64,000 nt of DNA from Phycomyces blakesleeanus NRRL 1555(-) (Eukaryota; Mucoromycota; Mucoromycetes; Mucorales; Phycomycetaceae), in NCBI RefSeq assembly GCF_001638985.1, contig NW_017265136.1, positions 2,462,005 to 2,526,004 on the forward strand, read 5' to 3'. A program made the position numbers and the translations under genes. The notes under the pieces are model-generated. The model was not told the DNA's origin. It ran no database searches and worked only from the letters and a program-made list of their open reading frames with translations. Shown piece after piece: positions 1-10,229 of the stretch (the first letter of the stretch is position 1; each line of letters opens with the position of its first letter).

Positions 1-1
1 G

Positions 2-229
2 AATTACTCTTCTGATTGCAATGGGAACTTGTCCGCAACCAATATGCTACAAACACATGGACCGCCTAACCCACCGCTCACCAGCACCCATCCGACCGAA
101 CCACCACGGAGTAACACGCCATTGCATACCTCATATTCATCTGCTTCAACAATGGATCCCATTAACTCTTTCGCACAATGGCAAATCGGGCAACAAAATG
201 CCAACAAGCTTTGGATTTCATCTAATTAA
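2..229 (+). CDS. 3' end of unidentified protein (partial)
   Basis: The frame is open from base 2 to a TAA at 227-229 and gives a 75-residue C-terminus. It is rich in Pro, Thr, Ser and Asn and ends in NANKLWISSN. It looks like the disordered tail of a larger protein, such as a regulator or kinase, whose main part lies left of the window. No domain is visible, so no function is assigned. The ATG in this frame at 44 is probably internal, because the open frame and composition run unchanged to the window edge. Confidence 0.5.
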   Translation, partial: NYSSDCNGNLSATNMLQTHGPPNPPLTSTHPTEPPRSNTPLHTSYSSASTMDPINSFAQWQIGQQNANKLWISSN

Positions 230-1628
230 GTCTGTTGTTGTATTTGACAACACTCATAGTGGCTTAAAGCATCTCTAGAAGTTTCTACACACATATTCTA
301 TATACAATTTTTACTGCCTCAATTTGTATCACTTTTCCACCATTTATTTAAGCCTTCATTCTCTTATAAGATCACAAAAATGGAACTTGAACTACCTCTT
401 GCATTGGTAGAAGATGACTAATACGAATTTTAAAATGACGATTATGAGCTGGAGCTGGATCCGGGACAAAATACCAACATACTTAATAACCGCTTTGTTG
501 GTATTGTGCCAGTGGTTAGTCAAGGCACGAACGTTACGGTTTCCAACGTGCTCAGAAAGGAATCCGTGATAATGTTCAGTTATTTTTTACCAAAATGTAT
601 TACTCTTCTACTCAACTTTAAGAACTGAACCGGTGGAAATAAAGATATATGAGTGGAAAAGCTGAATATCCTCTCCTGCAATTAAGTTCTTTCTTCCAGA
701 ATGAGAGTCTTTTACATATGTGTTAGTATTACTTTTAAGAGAGGTTATCTTAATAGAGTTTTTTTTATTGGTAGCATCTTTGACCACATGAAAGTTTATG
801 AGGTCGATACCATCAGAATTGCAACCTTGGGGGTCATTGATGTTGTTGGTGTTCTTGGGTATTGTTATCAATTTTTGTAAGGAATAGGTGCTCGCCACCA
901 CCCGGAAATTTTTAAACATCTAAAAAATATTATGGGAATAATTTTACAGATGGGGTACAAACCCAGAGCGGCGATTTTTACGTTACTCTAAACTGGTCTG
1001 TGCATTTCTTGTTCAAAGTTAAATACTTTGTACAAGCAGACACAAAAACAAACTAGACTGCCACTAAGAAGCAAATGGACGTATAACTCTAATATATAAT
1101 AAAAGGAAATAAGCCAGCACAACAGATGCTGAGACGTATGATCACAAGTGATTCTTTATTAGAAAAATATGCGCCGGTGGCCGATGGTAAGATGAATCCT
1201 CGTGTGAGTAAGAGATGTTCGCCATCAAATATGTAGGTCAATCAAATCAAATAAAGTATAATATGAGACTATATATTTGCACTATATAATTTTCTTTTCG
1301 GTAAATGAGAGGTACTGACTCAGATGCTTTACACAAAATATTTTAGCTACTTGATTATTGTACCTACATTAAACATGAAGGTTTAACAGCCAATGTCTTG
1401 AGGTTGCTTGGGCTTATTTTAAAATCAAGAGAGAAATGTAGTAGTAACTTTAGTAATATATATTTCTCTTATGTAAATCGAGGTATACGATGCCATTTCA
1501 TAGACTTACAAGTAATATTTCCATATAACCTTTTTGTATTAACTGGTAGATATGAATTTTAATCATACATGGAGAGAAAAAAATGTATCTGTAATCCTCG
1601 TTGACGACCAAGCAGATATGTGTTTTTG

Positions 1629-1666
<38 letters not shown>

Positions 1667-2474
1667 TTGTTGAGAACAAAAAAAGAAAGGTTGCATATTA
1701 CATAGAAACACATACCAACGGTGATCATACTTTCTATATTCTATAAATCAAAAGTAAAAACTTCTTTAACTTGTCTTACTTTATTTAATCTCACTTCGCA
1801 ATAAGTTTCTGAAAGAATAGTAGTATAAATATTAAGATTGAACAGTTATCGTCTTTGATAGTCTTCAATAAGTTTTTCATCTATCATTCTCATGGCACCT
1901 AAAAAAACCCCCTCCTAACTATGATAAAACTTCACCAAGAGTACGTCCTTGATTTAATTATAGTCTTCTTTACGAAATTTTACAGGATAATACCATACTC
2001 AAATGCTTTTATTTTTGAGCATATATATATATATTGGCTCATCACTTTGTCAATATAACATGATTTGATATTCCATTAGTCTTTCTGAAGCGATAAGTAA
2101 AATGTCAATTATTATTAAAAATCTGAGATAGGAACACATGACTTAGAGTCTACTATTCATTCAATAAATCACTCGAGCCACTCTTATATACCAATTGTGA
2201 TATACAGTACTTGAGACCTTTTCTTAGAGAACGGTTGCATAAATCTTGCGGGAGAGCGGAGTAGCACCGTTCCAAGAAGTATGATAGTATAATTCTAAGA
2301 AAATTATTTCTTCTATTCTTTTCTCACACTTTTAAACATTTTCTCTATTAACCCATTTGAGGATATTGGCAGAAACAATCTTTGCTGCTGGTAGTCTTAC
2401 ATATATATATATTAAAGATATTAAAGATATTATTTCGATTAGATTAGATTAGGTTAGATTATCTAGGTCTCCTT
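230..2474. other. AT-rich intergenic region with a possible gene relic
   Basis: No intact gene is supported. Plus-strand bases 380-575 read like coding sequence broken by two stop codons (see the separate entry). Simple repeats include (TA)n at about 1633-1665, short (AT)n at 2024-2034 and 2401-2410, and a GATTA-type repeat at about 2437-2462. The small ORFs over the TA repeat and at 608-919 (-) show no recognisable features. Confidence 0.5.
380..575 (+). pseudogene. Possible decayed ORF of unknown origin
   Basis: Reading from the ATG at 380 gives an acidic N-terminus, MELELPLALVEDD, then two in-frame stops close together. The same frame resumes with ELDPGQNTNILNNRFVG and VVSQGTNVTVSNVLRKES. 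The amino-acid content after the stops looks more protein-like than the flanking AT-rich DNA. I do not recognise the family. It may be a fragment of an inactivated gene or element, or chance. Confidence 0.25.
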
Positions 2475-3090
2475 TTATTTTTCAGATTCATAAAGTAAAA
2501 GGAAGAAATTGTTTATAACATTTACTTCTATAATACCCTCGGTAAATGTATTGATGTAGTAGCAATAGTCTTCAACATTTTCAACATAGCGTTTCTCAAG
2601 CACACGGTCCTTATGATGCGTGCTTGTCTTGATATTCCAGATCAATTCACTTCTTTGCCACTCAAAGCTAAATGGAGGTATACCCACAAGGTCTACCACA
2701 GCCTGAACCATATCACCTACAATAATGTACACGCGCACAAACACAAATGTTTTAGCAGCTTATCAATACTATATTCTGTTTTTTTTTCTTGCCTTCATTA
2801 ATGCTTTCAATAATTGCCTTTCCACCACTGATGAGAGAGCGAGGAATATCATGGATGAATCTGGTAATATCATTGGGGAATGAACGACATTGATTGCGCT
2901 GATCACCAATAGAGACTATAGTAAAGTTTCCAGGGCTATTAGCAAGTAGGGAAAAATATGAAGTAATACTCTTGACATGCTCAATATTACTGTTGAATTT
3001 GTAAGCTTTTAATACACACATACAATGTATATAGAAGCACAGACCCACAAGCAAATCAAAAATAATAACGGGAGTAATCTGACTATACAT
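2475..3090 (-). CDS. Hypothetical spliced protein
   Basis: Two blocks join in phase: 3090-2793 and 2716-2475, with a GC-AG intron between them (donor GCAAGA after GAAG, acceptor TTGTAG). The product from the ATG at 3090 would be 179 residues and includes FTIVSIGDQRNQC, ISGGKAIIESI and ENVEDYCYYI. The real gene may start further upstream: the sense strand at 3190-3108 contains MAISLFAPLKQRVQMF and then a stop or frameshift, so the locus may be partly degenerate. The alternation of hydrophobic strands with a GD and a SGGK stretch faintly resembles a von Willebrand factor A-like fold, but this is only a guess. Confidence 0.35.
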
Positions 3091-3689
3091 TTCCTTCTTT
3101 TCTTACCAATCGTGAATGGAGTGCGCCCTGTCAAACTGAATTGAACATTTGAACACGTTGCTTAAGTGGTGCAAATAACGATATGGCCATTTTGAAATAT
3201 ATAGATATATTGTTATCTCAATGAATGATTTATCTTTCATCGATTAAAAAGAAAATTAAGTACTTGCCGACTTGTATTAAATCTTTCGATGCTTAATGAT
3301 ATTCGAGAATGAAATAATTGGATAACTTTAATCAATATTTGAATAACTAAAGTCAAACAACATTGAAAGATGTGGATTTTAATGTACTTCACCATGATAT
3401 TTACAGATATATAAGAGGTTTTATGAAACCGACTTTGATATATGTCCTATATATCTATTCTTTATCTATATAAACACATAGCTTGTAATTTTGATCGGGA
3501 TTAATCATTATTTTAATGAGCAAAACATTGATAGCATTGATAAATTCAATAACATTCAAAATACATATTTGACTATGTAAAAAAATTAGATTACTTATAT
3601 CTACAATAGTTATAGTAAAATGAAGAACTGAGTCTACAGCTTGTATGGCGTATAAATCTAATGGTGATGTTACTTTAGCCTTTTATATC

Positions 3690-3719
3690 ACCATCATCAT
3701 CATCATCATCATCATCATC
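3690..3719. repeat. (ATC)n trinucleotide microsatellite
   Basis: About ten uninterrupted ATC/CAT units lie in intergenic DNA. No coding frame with support crosses it. Confidence 0.9.
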
Positions 3720-4042
3720 TTTATGAAAAATTGAAACTACATGTATCATTCTACCTTTTCCACATACACGCACACACGTATATATATATATAAGTGTAGA
3801 TTATTTGATTTGCCCAAACAATTTCCTTTGTGGCAACATTATTATCATTGTAGTTTCTATGTAATATGTACAAAAGAGAGATAGAGAAATATAAGAAGAA
3901 GAAGAAAAAAAGATAAAGAACAAAATCTATGCTAAGCATAATTATAAGCCCACGTCTAAGCCATGGTTACTAGAAATTAAAAATAAAAAGGTCTGTACAC
4001 ATGGGGGCTTGTGGTGTATTTATAATGTATGTAAAAAAACAA

Positions 4043-4070
4043 CCCCAAACCCAAGCCCAAACCCAAACCC
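4043..4070 (-). repeat. Five G-runs on the sense strand downstream of the Kv stop codon
   Basis: Read on the minus strand there are five runs of three or four G separated by 3-nt spacers (TTT, TTT, CTT, TTT). They start 12 bases past the potassium-channel stop codon. This fits the standard G-quadruplex pattern and would sit in the 3' UTR of that mRNA. It resembles telomere-type sequence but is a short interstitial array. Confidence 0.7.
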
Positions 4071-4082
4071 AAATTCAATTCT

Positions 4083-6535
4083 TCATAGGGGTCTATGTTC
4101 ATTTTCCGGTACAGATTGAATATCAAATGATACCCTCTTTGCAGGCGTTTGATGTGAATTGTGTTGCTGATTAGAATAATGTGGTTGGTTTTGCTGGTTT
4201 TGTTGATTCTGTTGTCGCTCAAGTAAATTGAAGATTTTCTGAATTGCTTCTTGATTTTGTTGGGTTATAGTGAGGAGTGTCTGTAATTGGTCCATTACTG
4301 CCTCATTTCCGGTGTTTAACAGCCCAAATCCAGAGGTGTGAGTTGGTGCAAACTGCGCAAAGCTTTCTTCAAGCAAAGATGACCGACGTCTAGTTTCTGA
4401 ACTTTGTCTATGGCCCTGTTGTTGTTGCTGTTGTTGTTGAGGCTGGTGCTGCCCTTGTTGCTGCTCACCCTCATCATTTGGAGTATCGGGTCCTGATGCT
4501 GCTAGATCTGGAGATGAATTGGCAAGCTCTGCTAGATACTGGTGGCGTCGCATTGTCTCCCATACGATTGTAAAGTTTCTTCCCACAATAATTGAAGGTA
4601 GAGTGATAAGCTGTAGCAAACGAGTATAAGACGACAAGGAAAAATTAGGAGCCATAATTCTCTTCAAATATCCATGGCTTCATTTCATTTTATTAAAGAA
4701 AGAAAAAACAGAAAGAAACTTACCAGCACACCAAACATCATGGCAGGAAAAGTGATTAGTTTTCCAATAAACGTGGCTGGAACCATATCACCTAATCACC
4801 ACAATATATATATTATTGTTATTTTTCTTAGAATAATAATAGTGATAATTAAAGGAAAGAGAAAGTATCTTTTGAGTTGCTTACCGTATCCTGTGGTTGT
4901 GATTGTAACAACTACAAACCAGAATGCAGCAGGAATACTGTCAAAGGCACTACAAAGCAAGTTAATATCCCATTTGACACATTGTTATCCATTCCTTGAA
5001 AAAATACCTTGGATTTCCATCAGGAGTGACAAAGGTTTCTAGAGCTTCGTCCCAGACCCCACGTTCTGCAAAGTACAAAAGGGTGGAAAATAAAACAACC
5101 GATGTGACCAGAAAAAAGAACAGGGCCGACAAAGCGTCACCGGATCTGCGGAGGGCTACCATCATGACCTCAAGTGTCATAACTAATGAGCTGGAATACT
5201 TGTAGGTTTTGAAGAGTCGCAAAAGTCTGAAGAGGCGCAGGATCGTGAAGCGGAACTCATAGGTCTTGTGTGTGTGTGTGTGTGTGTTTTTTTTGCACAA
5301 GAGATTGATATTACCACCTGAAAATAGTATATATACACCTACACACATACACACGCATAGACATATATATATGTTTGTGTGTGTGTGTGTGTGTGTATTG
5401 TTTGACTGACTATTTAGCACATGTCATTACCGTATCGCGTTTGGCCAAGAGTTCAATGTAAAATGGTACAATCGAAATAAAATCAATAATCGAAATAGGT
5501 GCTAAGATGATAGATAATATTTTTTAAGCGTGAGGTTCTTTCGCCATTCGACAAGCAGTTTTTTTTTTTGCTTACACAAGAAGAAACGCCTGAGCATTCC
5601 AAGTGAGTCCGAGTGAGCAAAGATGCGCAAAATATATTCCAATGAAAACAGCGCAACCATAGCAGATTCTACGTTAAACCTGTTTGAACCCAAATGAAAA
5701 GAAGAAGCAAAAATGACAAGCAAACAAAAACAGACAAACATAAGATTGCCGCCCTATGTAGTTCGTTCGTTTTGTTTTTGTTTTGTTTTTTTTTCACTGC
5801 CTATTTATCTATTTATCTATATATATATATATCTCTATCTATCCGTTCATTCATTCATTTTTCTTGCTTCTATTCTCCCTCTATATCTCTTTCTCCGTCT
5901 CTGATATATACACATATATTTGCACACATTATACCCTAAAAGTGAGCATCTCCCCAGTTTATCAGCCCTTTCCACTCCTTGTTTTCTTTCTTTCTTTCTT
6001 TTTTTAAAAAAGGTACTTTCCACACACGATTGCTTTCAGCAGAACGAAAGGCAGGGATAGTCTCGATTGTAGTAGTAACAGCACTAAAGACAATCAATAC
6101 AGACACAACCACATTGGTCCAAAAGGCTGCATTACTGCTTGATGGGTCCTCGAGTAAAAGATAAAGGGATCGCTTCATGGGATTGTTGATCTCATTTTCA
6201 GGTTGAACAGGCGATTCATCTCGGGGATCGTTAGTCCCTGTAGAGGATCGCCGTGAATGAGCCGTAGATCGCAATGGGACGTTTGGTCTGTCGGACTCTT
6301 GACCAAGTCGTTCGTATTGGCCATCCTGAGCCCGAGACTTTTGGCGTTGATGAGACCGGTGATGGAATGAACGCGAAGATGAACCAAGGTCGGCCATGTC
6401 AGGACGAACGTCAACATCAGAGCTAGTCGACAGTCTTTTGGACGTCTCCTGAAGCTCCATGTCTTCAAGCAGACCATGAGACTTTTCTTCGTCGCCAAGT
6501 GAGGCCTTTTTGGGGGAGGAACGTCCTATTCGCAT
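4083..6535 (-). CDS. Voltage-gated potassium channel (Kv-type, six-transmembrane)
   Basis: Seven exons join in phase: 6535-6024, 5679-5576, 5501-5431, 5264-5008, 4949-4885, 4791-4724, 4610-4083, for about 534 residues. A disordered N-tail leads to RSLYLLLEDPSSS and S1 (about 136-158). S2 contains MVALFSLEYILRIF and S3 contains DFISIVPFYIEL. S4 has R239, R242, R245 and K248 at every third position. The pore has AFWFVVVTITTTGYGD, so the K+ selectivity filter TTTGYGD is residues 332-338, and S6 reads LLITLPSIIVGRNF. This is the Shaker/Kv plan: a single 6-TM unit, probably tetrameric in the plasma membrane. No T1 tetramerisation domain is seen. The C-tail is Gln-rich with a probable coiled coil. 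The ATG at 6535 is the first in frame. The first splice junction (donor GTGGAA) is the least certain. Confidence 0.88.
5267..5289. repeat. (GT)n/(CA)n repeat at a splice acceptor
   Basis: On the sense (minus) strand the intron ends with an A-run and a CA repeat that runs straight into AAG, followed by the S4 exon. A second (GT)n block lies at about 5375-5397 in the same intron. Confidence 0.8.
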
Positions 6536-8058
6536 TCGAATCAAAGTGAAGTAAAGATAGAAAGGGATAAAATGATAGACTTGTACTAGAAAAGCTATAG
6601 AAATTACAAGAAGACAGCCTCCCCAAATAAAAAGGAAAAGAAATGGAATGCGTTTAGACCAAGCAAATCTCCCTTTACGGACTGCGTTTTCTTTCCCCTA
6701 ATGGACCAACAAAAAGAAGAAGAAAAAGAACGCTAATTGGTCGCCGCCCAAGGGGAAAGAAGAAAAAGAAAAAAAAAAGTGGGCGATCGAAAAGGAGACT
6801 GTAGTACAACCGGAACTGAGGCAATTCTCGTTTCCAGTGCTAATAATAAATAAATAAATAAATTGTGGACCTGTTTAAACGGAGCGAAGAAAAAGAAATA
6901 GGCATTAAAACTAATAACAAGTGCTCTTCAGGCAAATCCATATAATATACACAAGGAGTCTTAATACCAGATACCTTTGCTTTATACAGAACATTGTGTC
7001 TATATAAAAGCTAGGATTCTATTTGTGCTGTATAAATCCAGTCTACCTAAAAGTAGTCAAAAGCTTATAGTTGACTTGAATTGTCTTTGAAAATTAATAG
7101 TATCATTTAATAAATAAAAGCCAATACCACTATCACTATCACTTCCTCTACCAAATAGTAAAGTGAAGTATGCATATTGCCTCATCTAGCCTTTGTACTT
7201 TATTCAGTCACCATTAGTATAAGAAATACAAGACATCAAATATATTTAATAAGTTTGTATTAGACACAAGAAAAATAGACTCATCTCCCAAGAACAAATA
7301 AATAATACATCTTCTAAATATGGTAATTTTTGGTTTTCAGACAAAAAAAAGGTGTAACCCTGGGCGGCGGAGCGACTTTTATAGTAGGAGCTGATGTGTA
7401 ATGAATGGTCCACAGAAAGAGAGAGAAAGAATAAGGAAGATCACACAAACGAAATTGGAAATGCATTGATATTTGGATAGGCAAATGATATTTGTTAATT
7501 GACTGTATAGGTTACATTCATAAGAAAAAAAATGCTTCTCCAATATTGCAACATGACGATCAAAAATCAGTCAAATCAGCATATACATTTATGCATATTT
7601 CTTTTTGTATTCTTTGCAAATATTACTATGTTGCTTAGAAAAAATACTTGCTGCTGTGTCAAATGTATCCAAAATATCATATATGTATTTTTTAAAGTTT
7701 TACCAACTTTTGTGGTTTTCTTCCCTTCCCAGTCTGGGTTGTACCAGACTCCTAAGACAGGGTCAAACTGCCTGTTTGTCCAATCTGGGCAATACTACAA
7801 AAGAAACCAGCTTACTTGCATTCTGCTTTTTATTATTTAAAGAAAAAGAGGCCAATATATTCATTAAACTACTCGGAGAATTCTATTAAAGTAAAAGAGG
7901 CAGGCTAAAGGAACATTTACAAAATAAAGCGTGGTCGAAAGTTATCAAAAGAAAAAGTCAAAAGTAGTAACTTTTACCAAGTATCTTATCTTATTTTATT
8001 TAGTACTTATATATTAACAGTTAATTGAACAGTTAGATATTCTTCCTTTATTTATTTT
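6536..8058. other. Intergenic region upstream of the Kv gene
   Basis: No gene is supported. It should contain the Kv promoter on its left side and the 3' flank of the BORCS5-like gene on its right side. The DNA is AT-rich with A-rich tracts. The exception is a GC-richer island at 7726-7796 with two consecutive short hairpins (separate entry). Confidence 0.45.
7731..7775. other. Two consecutive short inverted repeats in a GC-richer island
   Basis: AGTCTGG (7731-7737) pairs with CCAGACT (7744-7750) across a 6-base loop. ACAGG (7757-7761) pairs with CCTGT (7771-7775) across a 9-base loop. The island stands out from its AT-rich surroundings. It could be a small structured RNA or a fragment of a mobile element. 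Neither is shown. Confidence 0.35.
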
Positions 8059-9997
8059 TCAACTTGAATCTGTTTTTGAGTCTAGGACCTGATCTGATAC
8101 TGACTGTTCTGATGTGTGCAAACTGTTTGAAATAGTTCTGAGTAGACCAACAACATCACTCTTATCTTGAGATGAAGAAGTTGGTGTAATTATTGTCGCA
8201 GAAGGAATTCTTGTCATTTCCGCAAAAGTGATGCCAAGCTCGTCAGGCACAGAAGTATCAGTGATATCAGTAGCAGTAGTAGTAGTGACCTTGGGAAGGT
8301 CTATGGCAGATCTTTCTTGGTTGGCTATCACTTCATGGGGTGGTTTGATCCTGGTTTCACGCTGGTGAAGAAGATCAAGTTCTGGCCATCTTTTTGTAAA
8401 TTCGGGGTGTCCGAATCTATCTTCAGGTGAAAGGTGGTTTTCGATAGATAAAAGAGCCTGGAATATATTTGATGTTTGTTTCTGTGCATGTTCTGCCTGT
8501 GCCTTCAAGTTCTTGGCTACGATAATTTATTCATTTCTTTCGTTATTGATGTAGTCCCAATTTATAGCCTTTTTATTTGTTTCTGTATATTATTATTTTT
8601 GCTTACCGTCATTTAGTCTTTCCGAAGCCAATTTTGCTTGTCCATATGCTGCCACAAGAATTTGGGTGTTCTTGGCACTAAGATCATCAACATATTTGAT
8701 CCTTTGAAGTAAACTTCGCTAATCTCAAGTACGTAGATATATTAGCATATTATACGTATCCCTTGCAGTATAGCATAGATTCATCCTTACACGCACACAT
8801 ATATATTATTATTTACCTGATCATTGCTAATCTTCATCATCCATTTATCAATATGTTTTTGTAGCCTAATCAATATATCAGCTATAGATTCATGATCTAA
8901 AGGATCTATAATGGCTAAAACGCAAAGAAAAATAAAAATAAAAACCAAAATACCAAAATAACATAAAAAAAATACACATATTACACTAGTAAAACTACCC
9001 ATAGCAGAGCAAATATACTAATATTAATACTAGAACTATCAGTACTAAAAAAATGTCTTACATTGTGTTTCCTTTGGTTCAGTCGCAATACCTAGCAACC
9101 CCTCTAGCGAAAACGAACGGTCGGGTTCTTTTATAAATGGTTCAAACTATGTGTGTATTTTTTTTGTATGTTTGCGCTTTATTTAATATACCGAATAAAA
9201 GCGTTCTACACAAAACTACACACACACACTCACCCACCCATATATATATATTCTTTAGCTGTATTTACTATACCTGTTGGATCTTCCTGAGTTGTTTAAT
9301 AAGCTCGTCTTCTTTGTTAAAATCCCGGGAATCCTTTACTACTTCAACCACACCCTAGTGTCCATAGCATTATAATCAATAATCTCTTTCATATACATAT
9401 CAATAAGTCCACTCTTTAGGAATAGAGTATCAAGAACTGTAATAATATTGATAAAAACATACATCGTCAAAATCATCTACGTGCGTATGTATTATAGAAG
9501 GTGTTGCTTTTCCAGAACTGTCACGATAACCTTTATAATCAACAGTATATATATATATACATCTTTATCTTTAGCAATTATGTTTTTATCGTATCTATCC
9601 AAAAATAAAAACAGCAAGCTCACTTACTTGACTCAGCATCAGAGCCAGAGTCAAAGGCTTCTACTGTATATTCAGTATCGGATTCTAAAATCTGAGGTCT
9701 GGCATCAGTACTGTGTCGTCGAATAGGCTCTGGTCTGATAGCTAAATCTGCAGGATATAGCTCAGAAAGAGGTCTTTGTTGGCGCAATGGATTCTTTCTT
9801 GTTCTATCATTACGGGATGCCTTTATTTCATTTGATTGTTCCTGCCCCTACACAAATAGAGTAATATATGTTAAAATAAAGTATACTTTGATACACATTC
9901 ATCTATAGGTCATTTAGAATGTATGATGAGATGCTCTTGCTCGAGATTTCCTTTTCTTTCAATAATATTTGGTTTAAATTAATTTTCTTTTTACCAT
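8059..9997 (-). CDS. BORCS5 (myrlysin)-like BORC complex subunit
   Basis: Eight exons join in phase: 9997-9995 (ATG only), 9847-9628, 9476-9463 (14 nt), 9354-9274, 9146-9062, 8914-8817, 8718-8607, 8516-8059, for 356 residues. The N-terminus reads MGQEQSNEIKASR, a plausible N-myristoylation site (Gly2, Ser6). A short block FEPFIKEPDRSFSLEGLLG follows. Three helical exons then form a coiled coil with DILIRLQKHIDKWMMKI, ISNDQRSLLQRIKYVDDL and IFQALLSIENHLSPEDR. Order and motifs resemble animal BORCS5, a myristoylated subunit of BORC that recruits Arl8 to lysosomes for transport. The Ser/Thr-rich tail is an extension. The family call rests on remembered similarity, and the ATG-only first exon is inferred from phase. 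Confidence 0.55.
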
Positions 9998-10229
9998 TAG
10001 AATGCTATTTAATAAAAATTATAATTAAGATGGTTCAATGAGTTCATCAACTATAGACTACGACGATGCATAACTCCCCCTTCTTAAAAAAAAAGAAGAA
10101 GCGAAACCTCTTAACCTCTCTTAGTGATGCATGTGACTGTTCTGCCTCAAAGATGAACCTGAACAAAAGGTTTAGATCAACTTGGATTTTTGTGTGTGAT
10201 TCATCACTACATTGATCGAATAACCACTT
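9998..10229. promoter_or_regulatory. Shared 5' region between the BORCS5-like gene and DBR1
   Basis: The two start codons are divergent and only 232 bp apart, so this short stretch probably holds both promoters. No specific element was recognised. Confidence 0.35.

Larger units (their letters stand above)
3091..4082. other. Intergenic region with microsatellites
   Basis: No gene is supported. It contains an (ATC)n run at about 3690-3719, a short (TA)n at 3779-3791, and a CCC/AAA repeat at 4043-4070 just beyond the stop codon of the minus-strand potassium channel gene. Confidence 0.5.

Noticed and set aside
4043..4070. Telomeric repeat at CCC/AAA array
   Set aside because: Only five short units in the 3' flank of a gene with coding sequence on both sides. 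Better described as a microsatellite or G4 candidate.
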